Shown here piece after piece: positions 1 through 9,000 of a DNA stretch of 64,000 nt. The notes under the pieces are model-generated. The model ran no database searches, was not told the origin of the DNA, and saw nothing but the letters and a program-made list of their open reading frames with translations. Origin of the DNA: an uncultured Mycoplasmatota bacterium (GTDB lineage: Bacteria; Bacillota_I; Bacilli_A; RF39; UBA660); assembly GCA_900547775.1 (NCBI GenBank), contig URHW01000001.1, positions 62,001 to 126,000 of the forward strand, in the 5' to 3' direction. Position 1 is the stretch's first letter; each line of letters begins with the position of its first letter. A program made the translations under genes and the position numbers.

Positions 1-1014
1 AGTACCTTTTTTGTTATATCCGGCAGGAAGTGCAACCATAACAAGTGAACCATTTTTTAATTGTTCGTAAATTTTATCGGCAAATCCAGTTGAGCCTCCA
101 TTTAAGCCACCGCCTTTACCAGTTATTGATAAACCTGAATTTGTTACAATAGAACTAAATTCTGAACTAGTTGTATAATTTCCATTAGAACCACACCAAG
201 TACTACCTCTTTGAGCATTACCATTTGTAGGACCATTAAGACCTGAATTACTCATTTTACTAAATGTTAATGCTGCCATTTTTTGACTTTGTGAACCACT
301 ACCACTTAATTTATTATGTGTATAGCCTGAATTTGAAAGGTACTCATATAATTTATTTGATTTACCTTTAGATTCAATAATTGATGTTAAAGATAATGGG
401 CCACAAGCACAACTCATTTTTACGTCTTTTCCGTTATATGAAAATACTTGATTAGGATTTTGAGTTATACCACTGAAGTTCAATGTAATACTCTCTTTTT
501 TATCGTCGGTATTAGATTCAGATGGTTTTTGAGTTTTTGAAGGCGTACTAGAAGCTACTTTATTGCCTTTATAATATTTAGGAAATTCATTGTTTTCTGG
601 GGTGTTAGGTGTTTTTAAATCTTCTAGTATGGCATCTAGTTTGTTTACTACCGCATAAGAATCTGTTGTTCCTTCAATTGTTATATCTCCGGTAGTTGTT
701 GCTACTTTAACGCTAACTTTTGGTGGTGCTTCATATATATCATAGAAAGATATTTTATAATTTTTATTAATGTTTATTGTTTCAGAGAATCTTCTGATAA
801 AGTTTTCAACAAATTTTTCTTTAATAATTCTAATTTCACCATATTTTCTGTAATGGGCTAAATCTAATGAATCACCCATTGCAGCGTCGGTAATTTCTTT
901 TATTAGGTAAACATCTTGTTCATTAGTTGTTGTGTAGTTTTGTAAAAGAAGCATAACACTGAGAATGAAAATACCAAGTATAATTAACCAATATCCCCAA
1001 AGACTTTCTTTCAT
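1..1014 (-). CDS. Membrane-anchored C39-like cysteine peptidase (C-terminus beyond window)
   Basis: The gene runs off the left edge; 338 residues are visible. The start is fixed by a GGGAGGTG ribosome site just upstream. Residues 3-25 form one membrane helix, followed by a roughly 90-residue segment resembling the pseudopilin-like proteins of the right-hand locus, a Ser/Thr/Lys linker, and a domain opening with CACGPLSLTSII near residue 200. That CGP motif with its hydrophobic helix is typical of C39/papain-like peptidases. The segment LKNGSLVMVAL near the cut end fits the strand before the catalytic His, which would lie outside the window. It is the last visible gene of a leftward operon. 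Peptidase assignment is from motif shape; substrate unknown. Confidence 0.6.
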   Translation of the reverse strand, partial: MKESLWGYWLIILGIFILSVMLLLQNYTTTNEQDVYLIKEITDAAMGDSLDLAHYRKYGEIRIIKEKFVENFIRRFSETININKNYKISFYDIYEAPPKVSVKVATTTGDITIEGTTDSYAVVNKLDAILEDLKTPNTPENNEFPKYYKGNKVASSTPSKTQKPSESNTDDKKESITLNFSGITQNPNQVFSYNGKDVKMSCACGPLSLTSIIESKGKSNKLYEYLSNSGYTHNKLSGSGSQSQKMAALTFSKMSNSGLNGPTNGNAQRGSTWCGSNGNYTTSSEFSSIVTNSGLSITGKGGGLNGGSTGFADKIYEQLKNGSLVMVALPAGYNKKGT

Positions 1015-1028
1015 TTTCTACACCTCCC

Positions 1029-4000
1029 TTATGGACATAACTTGTCTGGACAATCTTCTAATTCTGGATATGTACCTCCAAGAAGTGAATCCATTGTTCC
1101 TACTTTAAATGTTCCATTTACATAATATTTGTATTTATTACGACCTTCTGTGTAAGATGCATATTCATTAATAAATGTGCTTTCACATTCTTTGCCATAA
1201 TCGTTACATTTTAATCCGAAATCATAATAATTTGTCGATTTGTTTGATTTTTTAATTTCTTGCATTACTTTTGTTGATAGATTAAACTCATACTCTAAGT
1301 TTTCTTTTGTATGATCGTCATATATAGAGTCGGCTTTTCCGAGACTATTGATTCGGTTCTCTGCTGCTTCTCCTTTTGGATTTGACCAGTTGTTTCCTAA
1401 ATCACCAGAATCTCCACGATTATTAGGATCGATGTCTGATGGATTAACTGTTCTATATATATAATTTGGTTTGAAGTTTTCATCGTCTTCGCATGTAATA
1501 CAATCTCTTTCATAAATTACTTCTCTGTTACAATAAATACATTTACTTGAGAAGGCTTTTGAAGCGTCAATATCGTTTGCTTGATCAGTAAATTCAGATG
1601 CGTGTTCTTCTAAATACTGATTAATTCTATATTGAACGTTACTTTCGTTTTTCTTATCGTTGGTTGGTTCAATTTCGAGGTGACCATTATTTTTAATTGT
1701 AAACCATGTTTCGTATTCACCTTGATAATTGGTTATTTGAACGTTAAATACATATCCAATATCTAAAGCGTCTTGTGCTGATGTAATATCAACATTTGTT
1801 ATATATAAACCTGTAGGTATTAAACTGTAGTATGCTTTATCTGGTCTGTAGTAAAGTTTTATATCTTCGAAATCTCTCGTGTAATTGTGATGTTCATTAT
1901 CGGTTTTATCAACGTTTTCGTATGGTTCTTCAACACGAGGACCTAAGTGATTGCTTCCACCATATAATGCTCCTTCATATTCAGCACCATCGGCTTGATT
2001 GAAGTCAACGCCATTCCAGCCACCGCTTGTTGCTGTCGGATTAGTTACTCTTGTACTTACATTTGGGAAGTATTTTTCTGCTTGGTCGCTAATTACCATA
2101 TCAATATCTGTTGTTAAGAATTTTGATTGTCCGCTTACTGAATCATAATATTTTTGATTATAATGGAATGTTAAATCTGGTTCTAAAATATATTTCCAGC
2201 TTTCAACATATTTCTTGGATGCATCTTGACATTCTGTTTTTTGTCTTTCTAGTTCTTTACGTGCTGCTTTTGCTGCTTGATATGCTGCACCAGCACCTGC
2301 ATTATAAGTTGGTGCTTGCCCGTTTCCTGAACCACAACTATGTCCAGTATCCCATTGGTTAGTGTATTTAGCCTGAGTCGTTCCAGGATAATCACCATTG
2401 TAATATGTATCTTCAGCTTTTATTTTGTGTGTTGTGTAATTACATGTACAATAGTCTGGAACTGAATTTCCCTTTGAATCTGTATGAGAACCACAAACGT
2501 ACTGATGTGAATGAGATTCAGTTGTTTCATGAGATAAAGCATCTTTAATATTTTCAGCATATTGCCATGCTGTATAAGCACTCTTTTCAGTTTTAATGGC
2601 TTTTATATAATCTTTTTGCCATAATTCAAATGCTGTATGGAAAGTTGAATAAATTTTGCCATCAACATATGGTTGTAGATATTGTCCATCCTCGCCTTTT
2701 CCAAATATGAAGAATCTTCCACTTGTTGCTGTTGTTGTTGTTGGATAATACATATGATTTTCTTCGCTCGTATATATTTTACAGTATGGGTTACTTTCTA
2801 ATTCACTTGCAAATTCATCGTCTCTCCAATATTTTAGATTTTCTTTAGTTTGTTGTGCATAAGTTGCTGTATTAACAGACGCTGAATTTTCCCATTTATA
2901 TACTTTATCCATTGTGCCTTTCATACTTACTTGTTTTACGTATGAATCGACATTCTTAGCTGGAAGAGTACCATTGTTGCCTTCACATGACCCGGCGCCA
3001 CATTCTTGTTTTAAATCTACAATATCTTCTCCGCCACAATTTGCTTCAAAAACTTCTAGTTCTGCTTCTGAAAGCTGGCTTGTATCGACATCTGTACAAC
3101 ATCCTTCATTTATGTAATCACTTATAGAAACTTCTTCTGTTCCTAATTTATATGTTTTGTTTCCTTGGTCATCGGTTTCTGCCTTACAATATGGAGGTAG
3201 TTCTAAGTCGATTTCTAGTTCAACTTTTTGAGGTGTCGTAGGCATAAGTGCTACCATTCTTTGATAACAAATTGAATGCATAGATTTGCCTGGTAAATAT
3301 TCAGATAAACCTTGGGCTTGGGTAGCATAACCTCTTAAAATTGCTAGGTTATCAGTGTCTAAAACATGATATTTATCTATTTTTACTGTTAAAGTACCCT
3401 TTTTCTTGTCTTTTAACATTTTTGAGTTACCAGTTACTTTAACGTAGAAAGTAATCTTATCTTCGTTAAATTTTTCAACTAGATTATCCTTTAGATTAAA
3501 TCCTGATTTTTCTGTATCGATTTCACATGTTAATCCTTCTGAACATTCTAGTTCAGTTATTTGAACTTTAGGGTTTGTTTTTTTCCAAGTTTCATAATCG
3601 TATTTAAAGTTTTCTAAGCCTGTTAAATCAATTGGAATGATTTTAGTGAATGTGTCACCATTTTCTTCGGTTACTATTTCTTCGTCACGATTTAATTCGG
3701 CTTCTATTTTAAACGATTGTCCACTATAACCAGAAGCACTACTTGCAGTTTGATACCAATTCTTGATTATATTATATTGTCCATCTTCTTTTAAAGCCGT
3801 TCCTGTGTATGACTTTCCTTCTAACTGCCTAACAACGTTTTGATATGCTCCAGTTCCTAGAGTTACACATCCCCATGAGTCCTTTGGTTGAATATTATAT
3901 CCTTGTTTTGTTACTAATGCTCTCATTAAAACGTTTGCAGCTTGTAAGTATTTATTAAAACAATCGTCTAGATTAGAACACGCACCATTGTTAAAATCAT

Positions 4001-4373
4001 ATACAGCTGAATTTACTAGTGATACGTACATTCTTGCTAACATACCATCTAATGTAAATCTGTCTGGGTCTAATGCTCTTGCATAACTATATGATGAGCC
4101 ACTAGGTGAGGTTAAATTTGAGTCAATACAATATAAATGTTCTGTTTTTCCATTTATACCACCACGATAGTTATACTGTGCTGCTGGGTGTCCATTTGTT
4201 AAGTTATTTACTGAAGGATTAAAAGCAACACTGCTGATTGATACACCACTTTCTAATGTACAATAGCCTTCACCAGTTACTTCTTTTCCAGCACATATAC
4301 CATGATCTGAGTCTGCACTAACGTTTAATGCTAGTGTAAATATGCTTATTAATAATACCAAAACCTTTTTCAT
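1029..4373 (-). CDS. Large secreted cysteine-rich protein, possible thioester-type adhesin
   Basis: 1114 residues with a signal peptide ending near ...LNVSA (residue 20) and no C-terminal anchor. Many cysteines are spread along it, including HLYCIDSN near residue 80, which resembles the Cys-containing motif of thioester (TED) adhesin domains, and a CIYC...CITC pair near the C-terminus. A central Ala/Lys/Gln helical stretch and His-rich segment lie around residues 600-720. Its ATG overlaps the TGA of the upstream gene by 4 bases (ATGA), showing translational coupling and that TGA is a stop. The family is not recognised; a secreted structural or adhesive role is inferred from composition only. 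Confidence 0.6.
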   Translation of the reverse strand: MKKVLVLLISIFTLALNVSADSDHGICAGKEVTGEGYCTLESGVSISSVAFNPSVNNLTNGHPAAQYNYRGGINGKTEHLYCIDSNLTSPSGSSYSYARALDPDRFTLDGMLARMYVSLVNSAVYDFNNGACSNLDDCFNKYLQAANVLMRALVTKQGYNIQPKDSWGCVTLGTGAYQNVVRQLEGKSYTGTALKEDGQYNIIKNWYQTASSASGYSGQSFKIEAELNRDEEIVTEENGDTFTKIIPIDLTGLENFKYDYETWKKTNPKVQITELECSEGLTCEIDTEKSGFNLKDNLVEKFNEDKITFYVKVTGNSKMLKDKKKGTLTVKIDKYHVLDTDNLAILRGYATQAQGLSEYLPGKSMHSICYQRMVALMPTTPQKVELEIDLELPPYCKAETDDQGNKTYKLGTEEVSISDYINEGCCTDVDTSQLSEAELEVFEANCGGEDIVDLKQECGAGSCEGNNGTLPAKNVDSYVKQVSMKGTMDKVYKWENSASVNTATYAQQTKENLKYWRDDEFASELESNPYCKIYTSEENHMYYPTTTTATSGRFFIFGKGEDGQYLQPYVDGKIYSTFHTAFELWQKDYIKAIKTEKSAYTAWQYAENIKDALSHETTESHSHQYVCGSHTDSKGNSVPDYCTCNYTTHKIKAEDTYYNGDYPGTTQAKYTNQWDTGHSCGSGNGQAPTYNAGAGAAYQAAKAARKELERQKTECQDASKKYVESWKYILEPDLTFHYNQKYYDSVSGQSKFLTTDIDMVISDQAEKYFPNVSTRVTNPTATSGGWNGVDFNQADGAEYEGALYGGSNHLGPRVEEPYENVDKTDNEHHNYTRDFEDIKLYYRPDKAYYSLIPTGLYITNVDITSAQDALDIGYVFNVQITNYQGEYETWFTIKNNGHLEIEPTNDKKNESNVQYRINQYLEEHASEFTDQANDIDASKAFSSKCIYCNREVIYERDCITCEDDENFKPNYIYRTVNPSDIDPNNRGDSGDLGNNWSNPKGEAAENRINSLGKADSIYDDHTKENLEYEFNLSTKVMQEIKKSNKSTNYYDFGLKCNDYGKECESTFINEYASYTEGRNKYKYYVNGTFKVGTMDSLLGGTYPELEDCPDKLCP

Positions 4374-5086
4374 AATACTCTCTTCTTTCTATATATAAAG
4401 TAAGCTCCTGTGCCTGCGCCAATTACTACAACTCCTACTATGATATAGATGTAGTTATTTTTTAAGAATTTTAAAAATCCATTTTCATTAGTTGTATCGC
4501 CACCATTATTTGTTTTATCAATGTCTTTTAAAACTTCTTCTAGTTTTGCTTCGGTAAATTCAAATTCTTTTGTAGTAAATTCTTCACAATATTGAACGTT
4601 TTCATGGCCTTTACAAATATCGTAACCAGCGTATGGGTTAACTCTAGGTTTTTTAAAGGTCATTGTTCTAATTGTTTTTCCTGCGCATCCACCACTTAAG
4701 GCACTTGCTTTAATCGTGTAATCTATAATATCACCTAAGTTGTCGCTTGTAAATGTGTATACGCCATTTTCAGTATCAGCGTATGTGACTACCTTGTTTG
4801 AACCTGCTTTATTACCGATTCTTTCGTTGATGTTTAATGATAAGTTTTCAGCGATATTATATATTTTTATTTTAAATGTTGTAATGGTTCTTGTTGTTTC
4901 TGTAGTTCCCAATCCGTCTGGATCTTCGAAAGTATATGGTTCTTGTTCTTTGATGACCTCATAGTTTGCTTCGATTAGTGCTGCTTCTTTGTTTAAATTA
5001 GCTTGTTCTTTATATGAACATTCATCTGCGTAAACATTTAAGGCAATTAAAAAAGGTAAAACCAATAAAGATTTTAAATATTTCAT
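4370..5086 (-). CDS. Exported single-pass membrane protein, first gene of cysteine-rich operon
   Basis: 238 residues from the ATG at 5086, chosen because AGGTGAT lies just upstream; a longer reading frame to 5140 would overlap the promoter. It has a signal peptide (to ...LNVYA), an extracellular beta-rich region with several Cys residues (CSYKE, GGCAG, DICKG, QYCEE), a helical segment, and a C-terminal membrane helix followed by YRKKRVL. This topology matches surface proteins anchored by a C-terminal helix. It is coupled by ATGA to the 1114-residue protein. No known family recognised. Confidence 0.65.
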   Translation of the reverse strand: MKYLKSLLVLPFLIALNVYADECSYKEQANLNKEAALIEANYEVIKEQEPYTFEDPDGLGTTETTRTITTFKIKIYNIAENLSLNINERIGNKAGSNKVVTYADTENGVYTFTSDNLGDIIDYTIKASALSGGCAGKTIRTMTFKKPRVNPYAGYDICKGHENVQYCEEFTTKEFEFTEAKLEEVLKDIDKTNNGGDTTNENGFLKFLKNNYIYIIVGVVVIGAGTGAYFIYRKKRVL

Positions 5087-5107
5087 TTTATCACCTATCC
5101 TGTGTCT

Positions 5108-5136
5108 AGTATAGCATATAGACATATCATTTTCAA
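5108..5136 (-). promoter_or_regulatory. SigA-type promoter for the cysteine-rich surface operon
   Basis: On the minus strand, TTGAAA (5131-5136) and TATACT (5108-5113) are separated by exactly 17 bases, with a TG one base before the -10 (extended -10). It lies 22 bases upstream of the start at 5086. Confidence 0.75.
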
Positions 5137-5181
5137 ACAATTTTTCTTTTTTTATGATAAAATATTAAGTGGTGATATCTT

Positions 5182-5754
5182 ATGCAGAAATTTAAATCGA
5201 TTAAAATTTTATTTATATTTTTGGCATTTAATGTTTTCCTTGCAAAGTATCCACTTTGGAATAGTCTTGGAGCACTTATAACTATTTATTTACTTAATTT
5301 TGAAGGGATTAATGATGATTTAAAAAATTTTAAAATTAGTAATTATAAGTATTTTTTTGTGAGTATTCCATTAATTTTAATAAATTACGGCTTACTATTT
5401 TTAATATCTAAGGTGAGTTCTTTACCAGAAAATGAAGTCCTTCTTAGAAGTTTGGTTCGGGTTAGTCCTTTATATTATCTTTTGATATTTGGAGTTTTAT
5501 CTCCTATTTGTGAAGAGTTAACTTTTAGATATGGATTTAATGGTATTAAAAATAAGTATATATATATAATTTTTACTTCAATTTTATATGCGGTTATGCA
5601 TTTGTCTAGTTTTAGTGAAATCTTATATGCTATTCCTTATTTTATATTAGGTTTAACATTTGCTTATGTTTATAAAAAAACTGGTAGTTTGATATATCCG
5701 GTAAGTATTCACATTGTTAATAATTTAGTTAGTTTATTATTTATTATATTTTAG
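5182..5754 (+). CDS. CPBP-family intramembrane metalloprotease
   Basis: 190 residues, largely hydrophobic with about six membrane segments. It shows the three CPBP (Abi/CAAX-protease-like) motifs: CEELTFRYG (the EExxxR motif), MHLSS, and HIVNN near the C-terminus, supplying the Glu and His residues that bind the metal. The ATG follows GTGGTGAT. Members process prenylated or other membrane peptides or act in bacteriocin immunity; no bacteriocin is visible nearby. It is followed 8 bases later by the phosphoesterase gene, so the two are probably cotranscribed. Family confident, substrate unknown. Confidence 0.85.
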   Translation: MQKFKSIKILFIFLAFNVFLAKYPLWNSLGALITIYLLNFEGINDDLKNFKISNYKYFFVSIPLILINYGLLFLISKVSSLPENEVLLRSLVRVSPLYYLLIFGVLSPICEELTFRYGFNGIKNKYIYIIFTSILYAVMHLSSFSEILYAIPYFILGLTFAYVYKKTGSLIYPVSIHIVNNLVSLLFIIF

Positions 5755-5762
5755 GAGATCTT

Positions 5763-6608
5763 ATGAAAAAGAAAGATAAAGTTAAGGGGCATGGTTTTTT
5801 AAAGTTTATTTTGGTATTAATCATTATCTGTGCTGGCACCTATTATTATGCGAGATATGTTGGAACTACAGGTCTTGTTATTAAAGAGTACTCAGTTATA
5901 AATGAAAAAATCCCGGAAAGTTTCCATGGTTTTAAGATTGTACAGTTTAGTGATACACATTATGGAATGACGACATTTAATGATGAACTTAAAAATATGG
6001 TTAGTAAGATAAATATTCTTAATCCGGATATTGTTGTTTTTACTGGGGACTTAGTTGATTATCATTATAATTTAAATGATGATGAGAAGAATGATATTAT
6101 AAATATTTTAAGTGAGATTGATGCTTCTTTAGGAGTGTATGCGGTTACTGGTAATCACGATCAAAATGTGAGTTATGAAGGTATATTAAGTGGTTCTAAT
6201 ATTAACCTTCTTAAAAATAAGTATGAGTATATTTATAATGGAACTAGTGAGAAGATAATGCTTATTGGTCTTGATGATTATTTGGAAGGCACACTTGATT
6301 TAGATGCTGCATTTAGTTATGAAGATGATACTAGTTATAAGATTCTTTTAGCGCATGAGCCTGATGTTTATGATAAACTAACTAAGGTGCCTGATTTAAT
6401 GCTTGCAGGTCATTCACATAATGGTCAAGTTAGAATACCGCTTGCTGGTGCTATTTATAAGACTGTTGGGGCTAAGAAGTATTACGATCCAGAGTATTCT
6501 TTGGGTGATACTAAGATGTATATATCTGGTGGTGTTGGTACTAGTAAGTATAAAGTTAGACTATTTGATAGGCCTTCAATAAGTTTATATCGCCTATATT
6601 CTAAGTAA
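5763..6608 (+). CDS. YkuE-like membrane-anchored metallophosphoesterase
   Basis: 281 residues with an N-terminal membrane helix (about residues 12-29). The calcineurin-like fold is evident from the ordered metal-binding motifs FSDTHYG, FTGDLVDY, VTGNHDQ and AGHSHNGQ. This combination matches YkuE-type phosphohydrolases of Firmicutes, which act at the membrane. RBS AGGAGATC precedes the ATG. It is second in a two-gene operon with the CPBP protease and ends in a 13-bp hairpin that also contains the next gene's ribosome site. Confidence 0.88.
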   Translation: MKKKDKVKGHGFLKFILVLIIICAGTYYYARYVGTTGLVIKEYSVINEKIPESFHGFKIVQFSDTHYGMTTFNDELKNMVSKINILNPDIVVFTGDLVDYHYNLNDDEKNDIINILSEIDASLGVYAVTGNHDQNVSYEGILSGSNINLLKNKYEYIYNGTSEKIMLIGLDDYLEGTLDLDAAFSYEDDTSYKILLAHEPDVYDKLTKVPDLMLAGHSHNGQVRIPLAGAIYKTVGAKKYYDPEYSLGDTKMYISGGVGTSKYKVRLFDRPSISLYRLYSK

Positions 6609-6643
6609 ACTCTTTTCATATAATACCATGAAAGGAGTTTTTA
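6607..6643 (+). terminator. Terminator-like hairpin that also sequesters the next gene's ribosome site
   Basis: A 13-bp stem (6607-6619 with 6628-6640, one G-T pair) with an 8-base loop is followed by a short T run. The downstream arm contains AAAGGAG, the ribosome site of the gene at 6645, and the upstream arm contains the stop codon of the phosphoesterase. It could act as a terminator and as a translational gate. Confidence 0.7.
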
Positions 6644-6644
6644 T

Positions 6645-6878
6645 ATGTATTATAATAATTATGGTTATAATAATGCTGGTGATAGACAGTTTTGGTTCCC
6701 TTTTTTACTTGGTGGGTTAGGTGGTGCTGCTGTAGTTTCTGCTGCTAGGCCAAGACCTGTTTATGCAGTTAATAGTGCACCTTATCAGGCTGCTCCATAT
6801 CAAGTTTATGGTCAATATCCACCTGCTGGTTATAATTATTATGGAGGTTATAACTACTATCCGCCATATTATAGATAA
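6645..6878 (+). CDS. Tyr/Pro/Gly-rich small protein, spore-coat-like
   Basis: 77 residues. It opens MYYNNYGYNN, has a short hydrophobic stretch FWFPFLLGGLGGAAVV, and ends in a Tyr/Pro-rich tail (YPPYYR). The composition resembles small coat and cortex-associated proteins of spore formers. Its ribosome site lies inside the preceding hairpin. The 3' end overlaps the convergent rodA end by 10 bases. Function unknown; coat resemblance is compositional only. Confidence 0.6.
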   Translation: MYYNNYGYNNAGDRQFWFPFLLGGLGGAAVVSAARPRPVYAVNSAPYQAAPYQVYGQYPPAGYNYYGGYNYYPPYYR

Positions 6879-7915
6879 GTATCGTTTGATACTTTTTTTA
6901 GTGCTAGAGTAATTAGAATGATGTATGATAAAAGGCTACTTCCGCCATATGAAAGGAATGGTAATGTTATACCAATTATAGGAAAAAGGCCAATATTCAT
7001 TAAAACATTTATAATTAACTGAAATGTAATTATAGTGATAAGCGGCGTTATTATGTATTTATCTGTTTTTATACTTTTAAGATTAATAATTAGTAAGGCA
7101 TAAATAATAAGAAAAATAATACTAGGAATTATTCCTATTTGAGATACGAGAAAGGTAAAAGCGAAATCAGTGGCACTTTCGGGAAAATAAATTAGTTCTC
7201 CCCTACCAAATAATTTAGAGGCTTTTAGGGATGATAATGCCTGGTTTCTTTGATATCCATCTTGGTTTAAAAAGTTTGTTATGCGGTCTATTCTGTAAAA
7301 TAAAGACGAACCAAATAGTTTTATAAAGAAGTTTCTTTGAAATAAATATAGATAAGTAAATGTTAAAATAATACCAATTATTATAATGGTACTCGTTATG
7401 TAAAACCATTTATTATATTTTCTCATAAAAATAAAAGTTATAAATATTAAAAGATAGATTATGACTGCTCCTGTGTCTGGTTCCATAAATACGAGTACTG
7501 AGGGAATTATGGTTATAATAAGAGCATATATAAAATATTTTGTATTTGAGTAATTTTTTAAAGATATGCTTCTTAGCGAAATAATTAGAGGTATTTTCAT
7601 GAACTCACTAGGTTGAATACTTACTGGGCCTAGTTTTAACCAGCTAGTGCTTCCGTTGATATTGATACCAAAGAAGTGTGTGATAATAAGTAGGAATATT
7701 CCTAAAAAATAGATGTATTTTGAATTTTTAAAAATAATATCTAGATTTAATTTAGAACTTATTATGATAATTAGAAAACCTAAAGCAAACCAGATTAGTT
7801 CTTTTATGTAGTAAGTGCTATAACTTTTAAGCATTACTTTGGCACTATAAAGATTATAAACACTAAATAACATGATAAGGATTAAAAAAATGATTGTTAA
7901 ATATTTTTTCTTCAT
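6869..7915 (-). CDS. rodA: RodA-type SEDS peptidoglycan glycosyltransferase
   Basis: 348 residues, about ten membrane helices. SEDS-family motifs are present: NGSTSWLKLGPVSIQPSEF, GYQRNQALSS before GRG, and LPFLSYGGSSLLS near the C-terminus. These polymerise lipid II during wall elongation (RodA) or division (FtsW/SpoVE); length and the GYQ..QAL motif favour RodA. No clear Shine-Dalgarno precedes the ATG, unlike most neighbours, and it is transcribed alone. RodA versus SpoVE not settled. Confidence 0.8.
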   Translation of the reverse strand: MKKKYLTIIFLILIMLFSVYNLYSAKVMLKSYSTYYIKELIWFALGFLIIIISSKLNLDIIFKNSKYIYFLGIFLLIITHFFGININGSTSWLKLGPVSIQPSEFMKIPLIISLRSISLKNYSNTKYFIYALIITIIPSVLVFMEPDTGAVIIYLLIFITFIFMRKYNKWFYITSTIIIIGIILTFTYLYLFQRNFFIKLFGSSLFYRIDRITNFLNQDGYQRNQALSSLKASKLFGRGELIYFPESATDFAFTFLVSQIGIIPSIIFLIIYALLIINLKSIKTDKYIITPLITIITFQLIINVLMNIGLFPIIGITLPFLSYGGSSLLSYIILITLALKKVSNDTYL

Positions 7916-7971
7916 ATTTTTATTTTGGCTATATTAATGTTTTTTAGACATATATTTAATTAGGAGGGCTT

Positions 7972-8199
7972 ATGGATTTACCTAAGTTATATAAAAATAC
8001 TTTTGACGAGGATGAGCAAGTCGTAAGAAGTTCTTTAAATAAGAGTGTTAAGAAAACTACTTTTCCCTGCAGAGTGCATATGAAAATCAAAAATTTTGAT
8101 ACTGAGAAGATTGTTATTGGTGAGACTGATAATTATTATGTTACTAGTTATAAGGAAGTAATTAATAAAAAGGATGTTAGTGAGTTTGAGGTATTATAA
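7972..8199 (+). CDS. Small conserved-looking hypothetical protein
   Basis: 75 residues, charged and soluble, with strong ribosome site TTAGGAGGGCTT. One Cys (FPCRVH). No domain recognised. It is divergent from rodA and followed directly by a hairpin, so it is probably monocistronic. Confidence 0.6.
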   Translation: MDLPKLYKNTFDEDEQVVRSSLNKSVKKTTFPCRVHMKIKNFDTEKIVIGETDNYYVTSYKEVINKKDVSEFEVL

Positions 8200-8232
8200 A
8201 AGTTATTCTACTATACTGGAATAACTTTTAGA
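8198..8232 (+). terminator. Hairpin after the 75-residue protein gene
   Basis: AAAAGTTATTC (8198-8208) pairs perfectly with GAATAACTTTT (8219-8229) around a 10-base loop. The T run is short, so termination may be partial. Confidence 0.55.
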
Positions 8233-8241
8233 TTGCTTTAA

Positions 8242-8656
8242 TTACTTTGTTCTTCCTTTTGCTAAGGTATATCTACTTTTATCAAACATCTGCCATGGTG
8301 AAAACTGTTTCCCTTCAGTATGTCCAGAAATAGCAAAGTTAGTAAATCCATAACTCATTAATATATCTTCGTTTTTTTCTAATTGTTTTAGAAGATTTTT
8401 AATTACACTTAACCATATTAAGTTTGGTATTGCTTGATATTTTTTAAAATTACCAATGTTAATTTTTCTTAAGTCATACCATGGTATAAAATATCTTTCG
8501 TGATTACAAATACTTTTTGATACTTCTCTTCCATCAAATCATTGGAAACTGCGTCTATTATAACGTCTTGACCTAAATCAACTCCGACTGATATTTCCGC
8601 CCATCTTTCATATAAAAGTTTAAAAAAAGAACCTAATGGTCCGAATAACTTATTTC
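8242..8656 (-). pseudogene. Truncated, frameshifted gene remnant abutting a tRNA 3' end
   Basis: Reading leftward from the tRNA CCA end, an open frame without a start gives GPLGSFFKLLYERW...VGVDLGQDVIIDAVSN. Near 8540 it must switch frame to continue as FDGREVSKS...NHERYFIPWYD...FAISGHTEGKQFSPW and stop at 8242. Both pieces have normal protein-like composition. The 5' end is missing and one frameshift is needed, so it is broken. I do not recognise the family. Confidence 0.6.
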
Positions 8657-8730
8657 TGGTGCTGAATGACTGAATTGAACAGTCCTCTGAAGCTTACCAT
8701 GCTTCTGTTCTACCACTAAACTAAATCAGC
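8657..8730 (-). tRNA. tRNA-Thr (anticodon GGU), one acceptor mismatch
   Basis: The 74-nt minus-strand sequence folds as a cloverleaf: acceptor GCTGATT/ATTCAGC (one T-T mismatch at 6-67), D arm with GG in AGTGGTAG, anticodon stem GAAGC/GCTTC with loop ATGGTAA (anticodon GGT), T arm GACTG-TTCAATT-CAGTC, discriminator A and an encoded CCA. The bacterial Thr identity elements G1-C72, C2-G71 and G35-U36 are present. A good promoter precedes it. The acceptor mismatch and adjacent gene debris leave some doubt that it is fully functional. Confidence 0.8.
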
Positions 8731-8738
8731 ATATTTAG

Positions 8739-8767
8739 ATTATATCACAAAAATTTATGCTTGACAA
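8739..8767 (-). promoter_or_regulatory. Promoter of the tRNA-Thr gene
   Basis: TTGTCA (8762-8767) and TATAAT (8739-8744) with a 17-base spacer on the minus strand; transcription would start at or just before the tRNA 5' end. Confidence 0.75.
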
Positions 8768-9000
8768 ATATTAGAATGTCATATGTTTTTAGATAATTAA
8801 AGATATTTTAAAAGGCTGACGAAAGTGTCAGCCTGCTTATATTTTTTGGAAATGTAAAATAGTATTATATCAAATTAAAATTTTTAAACGTATTTAATAA
8901 TTGTTTTTTATCTTATTATTTATCACCTTTTCCTTTCATGATTTAATGATATTATAGAATTGTGAAAAATGTGTGATTTTTTTAAGATATTTGTATGAAA
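8768..9000. other. Intergenic stretch with one hairpin
   Basis: No gene is visible. AGGCTGAC (8813-8820) pairs with GTCAGCCT (8827-8834) around a 6-base loop. On the minus strand it is followed by TTTTA, so it may end transcripts from the Fic gene about 170 bases upstream. A weaker T-rich run also follows on the plus strand. Confidence 0.5.

Noticed and set aside
2111..3117. Plus-strand open frames inside the 1114-residue gene
   Set aside because: They lack ribosome sites and mirror the minus-strand gene's codon pattern; shadows only.
1029..4373. Mycoplasma-type code (TGA = Trp)
   Set aside because: TGA acts as stop at several ATGA overlaps (4370, 11001, 16733), and Trp is encoded by TGG.
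8660..8730. tRNA-like cloverleaf read as tRNA-Gly because of the GTTTAGTGGTAGAAC D arm
   Set aside because: The anticodon is GGT and acceptor identity bases match threonine, so Gly was dropped.
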